DNA of 64,000 nucleotides from Streptomyces sp. DH5 (lineage in GTDB: Bacteria; Actinomycetota; Actinomycetes; Streptomycetales; Streptomycetaceae): NCBI RefSeq assembly GCF_020873915.1, contig NZ_JAHWGP010000010.1:62001-126000 (forward strand), in the 5' to 3' direction. Positions 30,915 to 39,603 of the stretch are shown here, one piece after another. A program made the translations under genes and the position numbers. The notes beneath the pieces were generated by a model, which was given only the letters and a program-made list of their open reading frames with translations, was not told the origin of the DNA and did no database searches. How positions within the stretch are numbered: the stretch's first letter is position 1; each line of letters opens with the position of its first letter.

Positions 30915-32534
30915 GTGAACAGGCAGAACTGGTGGCGTGACGCGGTGATCTACCAGGTGTACGTCCGCAGCTTTCTGGACAGCACCGGTGACGGCATCGG
31001 CGATCTCGCCGGAGTCAGGGCGGGACTGCCCTACCTGAGGAAGCTCGGCGTGGACGGCATCTGGCTGAGCCCCTTCTACCCGTCGCCGCAGCACGACCAC
31101 GGCTACGACGTGGCCGACTACCGCGACGTCGACCCGGTCTTCGGCGACCTCGCCGAGTTCGACCTGCTGGTGGCCGCCGCCCGCCGGCTCGGCATCAGGA
31201 TCCTGCTCGACATCGTCCCCAACCACTGCTCCAGCGAGCACCCCTGGTTCCGCGAGGCCCTCGCCGCCGCCCCCGGCAGCCCCGAGCGCGCCCGCTTCCA
31301 CTTCGCCGACGGCCGCGGACCGGACGGTGCCGAGCCGCCCAACAACTGGCACGCCATGTTCGGAGGCCCCGCCTGGACCCGGGTCACCGAGCCCGACGGC
31401 CGCCCCGGCCAGTGGTACCTGCACATGTTCACGCCCGAACAGCCGGACTGGAACTGGCGCGAGCCCGAGGTCGCCGCCGACTTCGACCGCACCCTCCGCT
31501 TCTGGCTGGACCGGGGCGTCGACGGCTTCCGCATCGACGTCGCCGCCGGACTGTTCAAGCACCCCGAACTGCCCGACTCCCCGGACCCCGAGGCCGACGC
31601 CCGCACCCGCGACTCGGTCAACCCGCTCGCCTGGAACCAGCCCGAGGTGCACGACGTGTGGCGGCACTGGCGCGCCGTGTGCGAGGAGTACACCGCCCGC
31701 GACGGCCGCGAACGGCTCCTGGTCGGCGAGGTCTCCGTCCCCACCGCCCGCGAACACGCCCGGTACGTCCGCGCCGACGAACTCCACCAGGCCTTCTTCT
31801 TCGACCTGCTGGGCGCCCCCTGGGACGCCGACGCCTTCCGCAAGGTCATCTCCGAGGCCATGCAGGACATCGCCGGCACCGGCTCCACCGTCACCTGGGT
31901 CCTCAACAACCACGACCAGGTCCGCACCGTCACCCGCTACGGAGAACCCGCCCCCGAGGGCAGCGGGCTCGGCGCCGCCCGCGCCCGCGCCGCCGCCCTG
32001 CTGATGCTGGCGCTGCCCGGGGCCGCGTACATCTACCAGGGCGAGGAACTGGGCCTGCCCGAGGTCGTCGACCTGCCCGACGAGGTGCTCACCGACCCGA
32101 TCTTCCGCCGCACCGGCAGCCGCGCGCGGATACGGGACGGCTGCCGGGTGCCGCTGCCCTGGTCGGGACAGGCATCCCCGTTCGGCTTCACCTCCGGTGC
32201 CCTCGCCAAGCCCTGGCTGCCACAGCCCGAGTACTTCGCCGAGTACGCCACCCACCGCGCGCTCGCCGACACCCGCTCTTCCTGGCACCTGTACCGCGAC
32301 GGCCTCCACCTGCGCTCCGCACTGGCGCAGCTGGGCGACGGCACGCTGCGCTGGCTGGAGACCCAGCCCGGCGTCCTCGCCTTCACCCGCGGCGACGGCC
32401 TCGTCTGCGCCGTCAACTTCACGACCGCCCCCGTACCCGCTCCGGTTTCCGGTACCCCGCTGCTCGCCAGCGGGCCCTGCCCGACCGGAGTGCTTCCCGG
32501 CTCCACCGCCGCCTGGTGGATCGACGCCCCCTGA
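30915..32534 (+). CDS. GH13 alpha-glucosidase / oligo-glucosidase
   Basis: This 539-aa cytoplasmic glycoside hydrolase has the GH13 regions in order: DIVPNH at 99-104, nucleophile Asp208 in GFRIDVA, acid/base Glu272 in GEV, and Asp334 in NNHD. The N-terminus WWRDAVIYQVYVRSF is typical of oligo-alpha-1,4/1,6-glucosidases. It should cut imported malto- or isomalto-oligosaccharides. The start is GTG 30915; an ATG at 30910 is closed at once by TGA. No signal peptide is present, and the importer genes follow in the same direction. Confidence 0.93.
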   Translation: MNRQNWWRDAVIYQVYVRSFLDSTGDGIGDLAGVRAGLPYLRKLGVDGIWLSPFYPSPQHDHGYDVADYRDVDPVFGDLAEFDLLVAAARRLGIRILLDIVPNHCSSEHPWFREALAAAPGSPERARFHFADGRGPDGAEPPNNWHAMFGGPAWTRVTEPDGRPGQWYLHMFTPEQPDWNWREPEVAADFDRTLRFWLDRGVDGFRIDVAAGLFKHPELPDSPDPEADARTRDSVNPLAWNQPEVHDVWRHWRAVCEEYTARDGRERLLVGEVSVPTAREHARYVRADELHQAFFFDLLGAPWDADAFRKVISEAMQDIAGTGSTVTWVLNNHDQVRTVTRYGEPAPEGSGLGAARARAAALLMLALPGAAYIYQGEELGLPEVVDLPDEVLTDPIFRRTGSRARIRDGCRVPLPWSGQASPFGFTSGALAKPWLPQPEYFAEYATHRALADTRSSWHLYRDGLHLRSALAQLGDGTLRWLETQPGVLAFTRGDGLVCAVNFTTAPVPAPVSGTPLLASGPCPTGVLPGSTAAWWIDAP

Positions 32535-32557
32535 GACGTCCGCCCGAGACGACCTCC

Positions 32558-32576
32558 GGGCGCCCCTGAGGCGCCC
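32558..32576 (+). terminator. Small hairpin between GH13 and the binding-protein gene
   Basis: GGGCGCC and GGCGCCC pair around CCTGA. It probably acts as an RNA-processing or stability element that lets the binding protein be made in excess, rather than as a full stop. Confidence 0.4.
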
Positions 32577-32633
32577 CCGAGAAGCCCCCCGAGACGCAAG
32601 CCCGGCCACCTCCCGTATCCCGAAGGGACATCG

Positions 32634-33965
32634 ATGATGATGCGACGACGTACCACCCTGCTCACCGGATGCACCGCCCTCGTCCTCGCGCTCGGCGCGA
32701 CCGCCTGCGGCGACAGCGAGCCCGTCGCGGCCGGCGGCGGCGACAGGTCGCTCGACGGCAAGACCGTCACCGTCGCCGGCGTCTGGTCCGGCAGCGAGCA
32801 GAAGAACTTCCAGAAGGTGCTGGACGCCTTCACCGAGAAGACCGGCGCCAAGACCCAGTTCGTCTCCACCGGGGACAACGTCTCCACCGTCGTCGGCAGC
32901 AAGATCGAGGGCGGCAACGCGCCCGACGTCGTCATGGTCCCGCAGGTCGGCGTGCTCAAGCAGTTCGCCCAGAACGGCTGGCTCAAGCCCCTGGACAAGA
33001 AGGTCGCCGCCACCGTCGGCGACAACTTCGCCGAGGTCTGGCAGAACTACGGCAGCGTCGACGGCACCCTCTACGGCCTCTACTTCAAGGCCGCCCACAA
33101 GTCGACCGTCTGGTACAGCCCCGAGGCCCTCGAACAGGCAGGCGTCACCCCGCCGAAGACCTTCGACGCCATGCTGAAGGACGGACGGACGGTCTCCGAC
33201 TCCGGGCTCGCCGCCTTCTCCGTCGCCGGACAGGACGGCTGGACCCTCACCGACTGGTTCGAGAACGTCTACCTCTCCCAGGCCGGACCCGAGAAGTACG
33301 ACGCCCTCGCCGCGCACGAGATCAAGTGGACCGACCCGACGGTCGTGGAGGCGCTCACCACCCTCGGCACCCTCTTCAAGGACAAGCAGCTCATCGCCGG
33401 CGGCCAGAAGGGCGCCCTCAACACCGACTTCCCCGGCTCGGTGGAGAAGGTCTTCGGTCCCGAGGCCGAGGCGGCCATGGTCTACGAGGGCGACTTCGTC
33501 GCCGGCGTCGCCAAGGACCAGTTCGGCAAGGACATCGGCACCGACGCCGACTTCTTCCCCTTCCCGCCGGTCGGCGACGGCGAGGCCCCCGTGGTCAGCG
33601 GCGGCGACGCGGCCGTCGTCCTCAAGGACGGCGGGAACAGCGAGGCCGGCATGGCGCTCGTGGAGTACCTGGCGAGCCCCGAGGCGGCCGCCGTCTGGGC
33701 CGAGGCGGGCGGCTTCCTCTCCCCGAACAAGAAGCTCGACCTCTCCTCCTACGGCGACGACGTCACCCGGGCCACCGCCAAGTCCCTGATCGCCGCCGGT
33801 GACTCGGTCCGCTTCGACATGTCCGACCAGGCCCCCGCGGCCTTCGGCGGCACCAAGGGCGCCGGCGAGTGGAAGATCCTCCAGGACTTCCTGCGCGACC
33901 CGGCGGACCCGGCGAAGACCGCGGCCGAGCTCGAGAAGGCCGCGGCCAAGGCGTACGGGAACTGA
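32634..33965 (+). CDS. Sugar ABC transporter substrate-binding lipoprotein
   Basis: This 443-aa lipoprotein has a basic start (MMMRRRTTLL), a hydrophobic segment and a lipobox-like end at Cys25 (ATAC). The mature protein is of the alpha-glucoside/maltose-binding type (KTVTVAGVWSGSEQKNFQKV, GNAPDVVMVPQVGVLKQFA). Three consecutive ATG codons leave the exact start open by two residues; AAGGGA precedes the first. It is followed at 5 bp by the permease pair and presumably delivers the sugar to them. Confidence 0.93.
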   Translation: MMMRRRTTLLTGCTALVLALGATACGDSEPVAAGGGDRSLDGKTVTVAGVWSGSEQKNFQKVLDAFTEKTGAKTQFVSTGDNVSTVVGSKIEGGNAPDVVMVPQVGVLKQFAQNGWLKPLDKKVAATVGDNFAEVWQNYGSVDGTLYGLYFKAAHKSTVWYSPEALEQAGVTPPKTFDAMLKDGRTVSDSGLAAFSVAGQDGWTLTDWFENVYLSQAGPEKYDALAAHEIKWTDPTVVEALTTLGTLFKDKQLIAGGQKGALNTDFPGSVEKVFGPEAEAAMVYEGDFVAGVAKDQFGKDIGTDADFFPFPPVGDGEAPVVSGGDAAVVLKDGGNSEAGMALVEYLASPEAAAVWAEAGGFLSPNKKLDLSSYGDDVTRATAKSLIAAGDSVRFDMSDQAPAAFGGTKGAGEWKILQDFLRDPADPAKTAAELEKAAAKAYGN

Positions 33966-33970
33966 CGGAC

Positions 33971-35335
33971 ATGACCACCACCCTGGTGAAAGAGGCGAAC
34001 CCTCCGGCACCTGTGCACCCCGGCGGCGCGCGCGCCCGGCGCCTGCGCCGCCGGGGGCGGGTCATCGCCCTGCTGTTCGCGTTCCCCGCGCTGCTCCTGC
34101 TGGGTGCGCTCGTGGTCTACCCGGTGCTGTTCTCCGTCGGCCGCAGCCTCTTCGACGCCTCCGGCGACGAGTTCGTCGGCGGCGGGAACTACGCGGAGAT
34201 GTTCCGCGACCCGACCACCCTCACCGCCGTCCGGAACACGGCCGTCTGGGTCGTCGTCGCGCCGACCCTGCTGACCGGACTCGGACTGGTCCTGGCCGTC
34301 CTGGTGGAGAAGGTCCGCTGGGCCACCGCCTTCAAACTGCTGCTGTTCATGCCGATGGCGGTCTCCTTCCTGGCGGCCGGCATCATCTTCCGGCTCGCCT
34401 ACGACGAGGACCCCGACAAGGGCGTCCTCAACGCCGCCGCCGTCTCCGTCCACGACGCCTTCGAGGGCAGCTCCTCCTACCCGACCGCGCGAGCGCGGGA
34501 CGGCGAGGGGCTGACCAAGGAGGTGGACGGCACGTACGTCACCGGCGCGGACGTCTCGCCCGGCGGGACGGCCGCCGTGCTGGGCCTGGTCGGCGTCGCT
34601 CCCAAGGACCTGCCGGGCGATGCCGCACCCGCCTCCCCGGCGGCCGGGAAGGCCGGCGCCGGCGAGGTGCGCGGCGTGGTCCACCTCGACTTCACCCCCG
34701 GCGGGGGAGGGAAGCCGGGCGTGGTCGACCCGGGGGAGAGCGGACTGCCCGGCGTCACGGTCGAAGCGGTGCGCGACGGGGACACCGTCGCGCGCACCAC
34801 CACCGCGGCCGACGGCTCGTTCCGCTTCACCGGGCTCCAGGACGGCCCGTACGCCCTGAAGCTGCCGTCGTCGAACTTCGCCGCCCCCTACGACGGCATC
34901 TCCTGGCTCGGCCCGGCGCTCGTCACCCCCGCGATCATCGGGGCGTACCTGTGGATCTGGACCGGTTTCGCGATGGTGCTGATCGGCGCGGGGCTCGCCG
35001 CCCTGCCCCGGGACGCGCTGGAAGCGGCCCGCATGGACGGCGCCAACGAATGGCAGATCTTCCGCCGGATCACCGTCCCGCTGCTGGCGCCCGTCCTCAC
35101 CGTCGTCTTCGTGACCCTGGTCATCAACGTCATGAAGGTCTTCGACCTGGTGTACATCATCGCGCCGGGGCCGGTGCAGGAGGACGCGACCGTGCTCGCG
35201 ACGCAGATGTGGCTGGTGTCGTTCGGCGGCGGCAACAACCAGGGACTGGGCAGCGCGCTCGGTGTGCTGCTGTTGCTCCTGGTCGTTCCGGCCATGGTGT
35301 TCAACGTGCGCCGTTTCCGAAGGAGTGAGCGATGA
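33971..35335 (+). CDS. MalF-like sugar permease with large extracytoplasmic insertion
   Basis: This 454-aa permease is about 150 residues longer than usual. TM-like segments are near 31-51, 90-112, 122-142, 314-345, 372-396 and 428-446. The EAA loop EAARMDGANEWQIFRRITVP is at 351-370. Between the third and fourth helices lies an insertion (about 144-308). Its second part (about 232-300) reads like a carboxypeptidase-regulatory/SdrD-B beta-sandwich: GLPGVTVEAVRDGD, then TTAADGSFRFTGLQDGPYAL. By the positive-inside rule this loop is outside. E. coli MalF also has a large periplasmic domain, but with a different fold. The frame is unbroken, so this is a fusion rather than an error. The stop overlaps the next start (ATGA). 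Confidence 0.92.
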   Translation: MTTTLVKEANPPAPVHPGGARARRLRRRGRVIALLFAFPALLLLGALVVYPVLFSVGRSLFDASGDEFVGGGNYAEMFRDPTTLTAVRNTAVWVVVAPTLLTGLGLVLAVLVEKVRWATAFKLLLFMPMAVSFLAAGIIFRLAYDEDPDKGVLNAAAVSVHDAFEGSSSYPTARARDGEGLTKEVDGTYVTGADVSPGGTAAVLGLVGVAPKDLPGDAAPASPAAGKAGAGEVRGVVHLDFTPGGGGKPGVVDPGESGLPGVTVEAVRDGDTVARTTTAADGSFRFTGLQDGPYALKLPSSNFAAPYDGISWLGPALVTPAIIGAYLWIWTGFAMVLIGAGLAALPRDALEAARMDGANEWQIFRRITVPLLAPVLTVVFVTLVINVMKVFDLVYIIAPGPVQEDATVLATQMWLVSFGGGNNQGLGSALGVLLLLLVVPAMVFNVRRFRRSER

Positions 35336-36171
35336 ACGCGGTGCGGCGGGTCCTCGGCAGCACGGTGGTGCAGGCCTTCCTGGTGGTCATCGCCCTGGTG
35401 TGGATGACACCGCTGGCCGGCCTCTTCCTGTCCTCGCTGCGGTCGGCCGAGGACACGGCGAAGGGCGGCTGGTGGACCGTGTTCACCGACCCCGGGCAGC
35501 TCTCCTTCGACAACTACTCCGCACTGCTGGAGAATTCGGGCATCACCCAGGCCTTCTGGAACACCGTGCTGATCTCGGTGCCGACGACCGTGCTGGTCGT
35601 GGTCGTCGCGGCGCTCGCCGGATACGCCTTCGCATGGCTGGAGTTCCCCGGGCGGGACGCCGTGTTCCTCGTCGTGGTCGCGCTGTTGGTCGTGCCCGTG
35701 CAGATCGGCCTGCTGCCGGTCGCCAAACTCTTCGGCCAGCTGGGGCTGTTCGGGACCATTCCGGGCGTCGTGCTGTTCCACGTGGCGTACGGACTGCCGT
35801 TCGCGGTGTTCCTGCTGCGGAACTACTTCGCGGAGATGCCGAAGGAGATGCTGGAGGCGGCGCGGATGGACGGGGGGAGCGAGTGGCGGATCTTCACCCG
35901 GCTGGTGCTGCCGGTGGGGCGGCCGGCGATCGCGAGTCTCGCGATCTTCCAGTTCCTGTGGGTGTGGAACGACATGCTGGTGGCGCTGTTGTTCGCGGAC
36001 AGTTCCTCCCAGCCGCTGACGGTGCAACTGCAGTCGCAGATCAGGCAGTTCGGGAGCAACATCGATGTGCTCGCGCCGGGGGCGTTCCTGTCGCTGATCG
36101 TGCCGGTCGTGGTGTTCTTCGCGTTCCAGCGGCACTTCGTGCAGGGGGTCATGGCGGGGTCGGTGAAGTAG
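35332..36171 (+). CDS. MalG-like sugar permease
   Basis: This 279-aa permease has six hydrophobic segments and the EAA loop EAARMDGGSEWRIFTRLVLP. It pairs with the MalF-like subunit. ATG 35332 overlaps its stop. No ATPase gene follows; Streptomyces sugar importers of this class usually share the ATPase MsiK encoded elsewhere. Confidence 0.95.
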   Translation: MNAVRRVLGSTVVQAFLVVIALVWMTPLAGLFLSSLRSAEDTAKGGWWTVFTDPGQLSFDNYSALLENSGITQAFWNTVLISVPTTVLVVVVAALAGYAFAWLEFPGRDAVFLVVVALLVVPVQIGLLPVAKLFGQLGLFGTIPGVVLFHVAYGLPFAVFLLRNYFAEMPKEMLEAARMDGGSEWRIFTRLVLPVGRPAIASLAIFQFLWVWNDMLVALLFADSSSQPLTVQLQSQIRQFGSNIDVLAPGAFLSLIVPVVVFFAFQRHFVQGVMAGSVK

Positions 36172-36176
36172 GGGGC

Positions 36177-36208
36177 GGGGCGGTGGGGGATCTCGCCCCC
36201 GCCGCCCC
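36177..36208. terminator. 13-bp hairpin ending the sugar operon
   Basis: Arms 36177-36189 and 36196-36208 pair with one G-U and a 6-nt loop, 6 nt after the permease stop and facing pgl. Confidence 0.75.
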
Positions 36209-36223
36209 TTCCCCGTCCCGTTC

Positions 36224-36290
36224 CCGGGGCTGCGCCCCGGACCCCCTTCCGGCCCCGGACGGGCCTCGTCCTCAAACGCCGGACGGGCTG
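36224..36290. repeat. Dispersed Streptomyces intergenic repeat element
   Basis: The element has a 7-bp stem-loop (CCGGGGC-TGC-GCCCCGG, 36224-36240), a C-rich linker, and CTCAAACGCCGGACGGGCTG at the end. From memory, near-identical sequences recur between genes all over Streptomyces genomes. Here its right end is inside pgl and encodes the last residues SPSGV and the stop. Confidence 0.6.
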
Positions 36291-37030
36291 TTCAGGCGTG
36301 ACGCCGCTGCCTGGTCCAGGAGCCACAGGGTGTGGGTCCGGCCCGTCGCCAGGGCTGCCGGGGCCTGCGATCCGTCCGTTCCCGACAGGGCGGTCGCCAC
36401 CGCCTCCGCCTTGTCCTCGCCCGCGGCCAGCAGCCAGACCTCCCGCGCCGCCCGGATCGCCGGGAGGGTCAGGGTGATCCGGGTGGGCGGGGGCTTCGGC
36501 GCGTCCTGGACGCCGACCACCGTGCGTTCCGTCTCGCGGACCGCGGGGAGTCCGGGAAAGAGGGACGCCACATGGGTGTCCGGGCCCACGCCCAGCATCA
36601 GGACGTCGAAGGCGGGGACGGGGTCGCCCGCGGCGGCGAGCTCCTCCGCGTAGGCGGCCGCCGCCGCGTCCACGTCCGGGCCGTGCGGGCCGTCCGACGC
36701 GGGCATGGCGTGCACGCGCTCCGGGTCCAGCGGCACCGCGTCGAGCAGCGCCTCGCGGGCCTGGGTGACGTTGCGCTCCGGGTCGCCCTCCGGCAGGAAG
36801 CGTTCGTCGCCCCACCACAGGTCCAGCCGGGACCAGTCGACCGCGTCCCGCGCCGGTGCCGCGGCCAGCGCCGCCAGCAGGCCGTTGCCGTTGCGGCCAC
36901 CGGTCAGGACCACGGACGCCGCACCCCGGGAGGCCTGCGCGTCCACGATCCTGGTGATCAGCCGGGCCGCGGCCGCCTGAGCCATCAGCTCCTTGTCCCG
37001 GTGCACGACCAGCCGCGGTGCCGCACTCAT
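36272..37030 (-). CDS. pgl: 6-phosphogluconolactonase
   Basis: This 252-aa enzyme hydrolyses 6-phosphogluconolactone to 6-phosphogluconate. The DevB-type motifs are VVLTGGRNGNGLLAAL, LDLWWGDERFLPEGDPERN and MLGVGPDTHVASLFPG. Family members usually read GGxT...GDG with H in GDGHTASLFP, and here the sequence is GPDTHVASLFPG with the histidine kept. The C-terminus SPSGV lies within the dispersed repeat, so the original end may have been replaced. ATG 37030 overlaps the opcA stop (ATGA). Confidence 0.93.
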   Translation of the reverse strand: MSAAPRLVVHRDKELMAQAAAARLITRIVDAQASRGAASVVLTGGRNGNGLLAALAAAPARDAVDWSRLDLWWGDERFLPEGDPERNVTQAREALLDAVPLDPERVHAMPASDGPHGPDVDAAAAAYAEELAAAGDPVPAFDVLMLGVGPDTHVASLFPGLPAVRETERTVVGVQDAPKPPPTRITLTLPAIRAAREVWLLAAGEDKAEAVATALSGTDGSQAPAALATGRTHTLWLLDQAAASRLNSPSGV

Positions 37031-38079
37031 TTCGCCGCCGCCTTCTTCACCGGGGCCTGCGCCGTCGCCTGGGACGCGGGAACCTTCGCCGCCGACTCGA
37101 CGGGAGTGAGGACCGCTTCCCGTCCTCCTTTGGCCGGCCCGTCAGCCCCGTTCGAGGACTTCAGCCGCTCCACGCCGTACCGCAGCGCCGAGGCGTAGGT
37201 GTCGTCCGGGTCGAGGCGGCGCAGCTCCTCCGCGATCAGCTCCGCCGTGTCCCGGCGCTTGAGCGCCACCGCCCGCTGGGGCTGCCCCTGGATGGACAGC
37301 GTCGCCAGCGAGCCGTCGGCGCGGTCCAGCGCGATCGGGCCGCAGTCGGTGTCCATGCGGACCGCCGTGAGGCCGGGACCGGCGGAGCGGGTGCGCTTGA
37401 CGGGGACGCCCAGCCGGTCCGCGAGCCACATCGCCAGCAGCTCACAGCTCGGGTTGAACTCCTCGCCCTCCACCTCCACGCCCTGCACCTCGCAGGCGAC
37501 CTGGTCCAGCGCCGCGGCCAGCATCGAACGCCAGGGCGTGATGCGGGTCCACGACAGATCCGTGTCGCCGGGGGTGTAGGCGTCGGCCCGGGCGGCCAGC
37601 TCCTCCACCGGCTGCTCGCAGGCGTAGGTGTCGGTCACCCTGCGCTGGGCCAGCGCGCCCAGCGGGTCCTGCGCCGGGTCCAGCGGGGCGTTCACCGGCC
37701 ACCACACCACCACCGGGGCGTCCGGCAGCAGCAGCGGCAGCACCACCGACTGGGCGTGGTCGACGACCTCGCCGTACAGACGGAGGATGACGGTCTCGCC
37801 GGTACCGGCGTCCGCGCCGACCCGCACCTCGGCGTCCAGCCGGGACTGGGTCCGGTCACGGAGCGAGCGGGAGACACGCTTGATGACGACGAGCGTGCGC
37901 GAAGGGTGCTCGTGCGCGGCGTCGCTCGCCGCCTTCAGCGCGTCGTAGGCGTTCTCCTCGTCCGTGACGACGACCAGCGTCAGCACCATGCCGACGGCGG
38001 GGGTGCCGATGGCGCGGCGGCTCTTGACCAGCGCCTTGTTGATCTTGCTGGCGGTGGTGTCCGTGAGGTCCGTCTTCAT
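37027..38079 (-). CDS. opcA: Glucose-6-phosphate dehydrogenase assembly protein OpcA
   Basis: This 350-aa protein is the allosteric/assembly partner of Zwf in actinobacteria and cyanobacteria. Motifs include GMVLTLVVVTDEENAYDAL, APVVVWWPVNAPLDP and DTDCGPIALDRADGSLATL. The C-terminal roughly 40 residues are Ala/Lys-rich and look flexible. ATG 38079 overlaps the zwf stop (ATGA), matching their joint function. It works with the upstream zwf product in the cytoplasm. Confidence 0.94.
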   Translation of the reverse strand: MKTDLTDTTASKINKALVKSRRAIGTPAVGMVLTLVVVTDEENAYDALKAASDAAHEHPSRTLVVIKRVSRSLRDRTQSRLDAEVRVGADAGTGETVILRLYGEVVDHAQSVVLPLLLPDAPVVVWWPVNAPLDPAQDPLGALAQRRVTDTYACEQPVEELAARADAYTPGDTDLSWTRITPWRSMLAAALDQVACEVQGVEVEGEEFNPSCELLAMWLADRLGVPVKRTRSAGPGLTAVRMDTDCGPIALDRADGSLATLSIQGQPQRAVALKRRDTAELIAEELRRLDPDDTYASALRYGVERLKSSNGADGPAKGGREAVLTPVESAAKVPASQATAQAPVKKAAAK

Positions 38080-39599
38080 GGCCGGCGCCAGCTCCGTCCG
38101 TCTCGCTCGAGCATTTCGTCCGCCTCGACGGGACCCCAGGTGCCGGCCGGATACTGGGCCGGCCTGCCGTTGGCGTCCCAGTACTCCTCGATGGGGTCGA
38201 GGATCTTCCAGGACAGCTCGACCTCCTCCGTGCGCGGGAAGAGGTTGGAGTCGCCGAGCAGGACGTCGAGGATCAGCCGCTCGTACGCCTCCGGGCTGGA
38301 CTCGGTGAACGACTCGCCGTAGGCGAAGTCCATCGACACGTCCCGGATCTCCATCGACGTGCCCGGCACCTTCGAGCCGAAGCGCACGGTGACGCCCTCG
38401 TCGGGCTGCACGCGGATGACGATCGCGTTCGAGCCCAGCTCCTCGGTGGCCGTGCTGTCGAAGGGGGAGTGCGGGGCCCGCTGGAAGACGACGGCGATCT
38501 CCGTCACCCTGCGGCCCAGCCGCTTGCCGGTGCGCAGGTAGAAGGGGACGCCCGCCCAGCGGCGGTTGTCGATGCCGAGACGGATCGCCGCGTAGGTGTC
38601 GGTCTTGGAGGAGGCGTCGATGCCGTCCTCCTCCAGGTACCCGACCGCCTTCGCGCCGCCCTGCCAGCCCGCCGCGTACTGTCCGCGCACGGTGTCGCGG
38701 CCCAGGTCCTTCGGCAGCCGCACGGCCCCGAGCACCTTGGTCTTCTCCGCGGCCAGCGCGTCCGCGTCGAAGGAGGCGGGCTCCTCCATCGCGGTGAGCG
38801 CGAGCAGTTGCAGGAGGTGGTTCTGGATGACGTCGCGGGCGGCGCCGATGCCGTCGTAGTAGCCGGCCCGGCCGCCGATGCCGATGTCCTCGGCCATGGT
38901 GATCTGCACGTGGTCCACGAAGGACCGGTTCCAGATCGGCTCGAACATCGTGTTGGCGAAGCGCAGCGCCAGGATGTTCTGGACGGTCTCCTTGCCCAGG
39001 TAGTGGTCGATCCGGAACACCTGGTCCGGGGCGAACACCTCGTGCACGATCGCGTTCAGCTCCTCGGCCGACTTCAGGTCGTGGCCGAACGGCTTCTCGA
39101 TCACCGCGCGCCGCCAGGACCCGTCGGTCTGGTCGGCCAGCCCGTGCTTCTTCAGCTGCTGGATGACCACCGGGAAGGAACGCGGCGGCACCGACAGGTA
39201 GAAGGCGAAGTTGCCGCCCGTGCCCTGCGCCTTGTCCAGCTCCTCGATCGTCTCCCGCAGCCGCTCGAAGGACTCGTCGTCGTCGAAGGTGCCCTGCACG
39301 AACCGCATGCCCTGGATGAGCTGCTGCCAGACCTCCTCGCGGAAGGGGGTGCGGGCGTGCTCCTTGACCGCGTCGTGCACCTCCTGGGCGAAGTCCTCGT
39401 TCGCCCACTCCCGGCGGGCGAAGCCCACCAGCGAGAAGCCCGGCGGCAACAGCCCCCGGTTGGCGAGGTCGTACACGGCCGGCATGAGCTTCTTGCGCGA
39501 CAGGTCACCCGTGACGCCGAAGATGACCAGGCCCGACGGCCCCGCGATGCGCGGGAGCCGCCGGTCCGCCGGGTCACGCAGCGGATTGCTGCTCGACAA
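38076..39599 (-). CDS. zwf: Glucose-6-phosphate 1-dehydrogenase
   Basis: This 507-aa enzyme oxidises glucose-6-phosphate to the lactone, making NADPH. It has the nucleotide site VIFGVTGDLSRKKLMP, the active-site motif RIDHYLGKETVQN and EKPFGHD. The start is TTG 39599: that codon lies 4 nt after the tal stop and gives the family N-terminus (SSSNPLRDPADRRLPRIAGP). A rare TTG start may tune its level relative to tal and opcA. Confidence 0.96.
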   Translation of the reverse strand: MSSSNPLRDPADRRLPRIAGPSGLVIFGVTGDLSRKKLMPAVYDLANRGLLPPGFSLVGFARREWANEDFAQEVHDAVKEHARTPFREEVWQQLIQGMRFVQGTFDDDESFERLRETIEELDKAQGTGGNFAFYLSVPPRSFPVVIQQLKKHGLADQTDGSWRRAVIEKPFGHDLKSAEELNAIVHEVFAPDQVFRIDHYLGKETVQNILALRFANTMFEPIWNRSFVDHVQITMAEDIGIGGRAGYYDGIGAARDVIQNHLLQLLALTAMEEPASFDADALAAEKTKVLGAVRLPKDLGRDTVRGQYAAGWQGGAKAVGYLEEDGIDASSKTDTYAAIRLGIDNRRWAGVPFYLRTGKRLGRRVTEIAVVFQRAPHSPFDSTATEELGSNAIVIRVQPDEGVTVRFGSKVPGTSMEIRDVSMDFAYGESFTESSPEAYERLILDVLLGDSNLFPRTEEVELSWKILDPIEEYWDANGRPAQYPAGTWGPVEADEMLERDGRSWRRP

Positions 39600-39603
39600 G
39601 GCC

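Noticed and set aside
30744-34010. A 1088-codon minus-strand open frame across the GH13 and binding-protein genes
   Set aside because: It spans two recognised genes and an intergenic promoter and has low-complexity composition, so it is a shadow.
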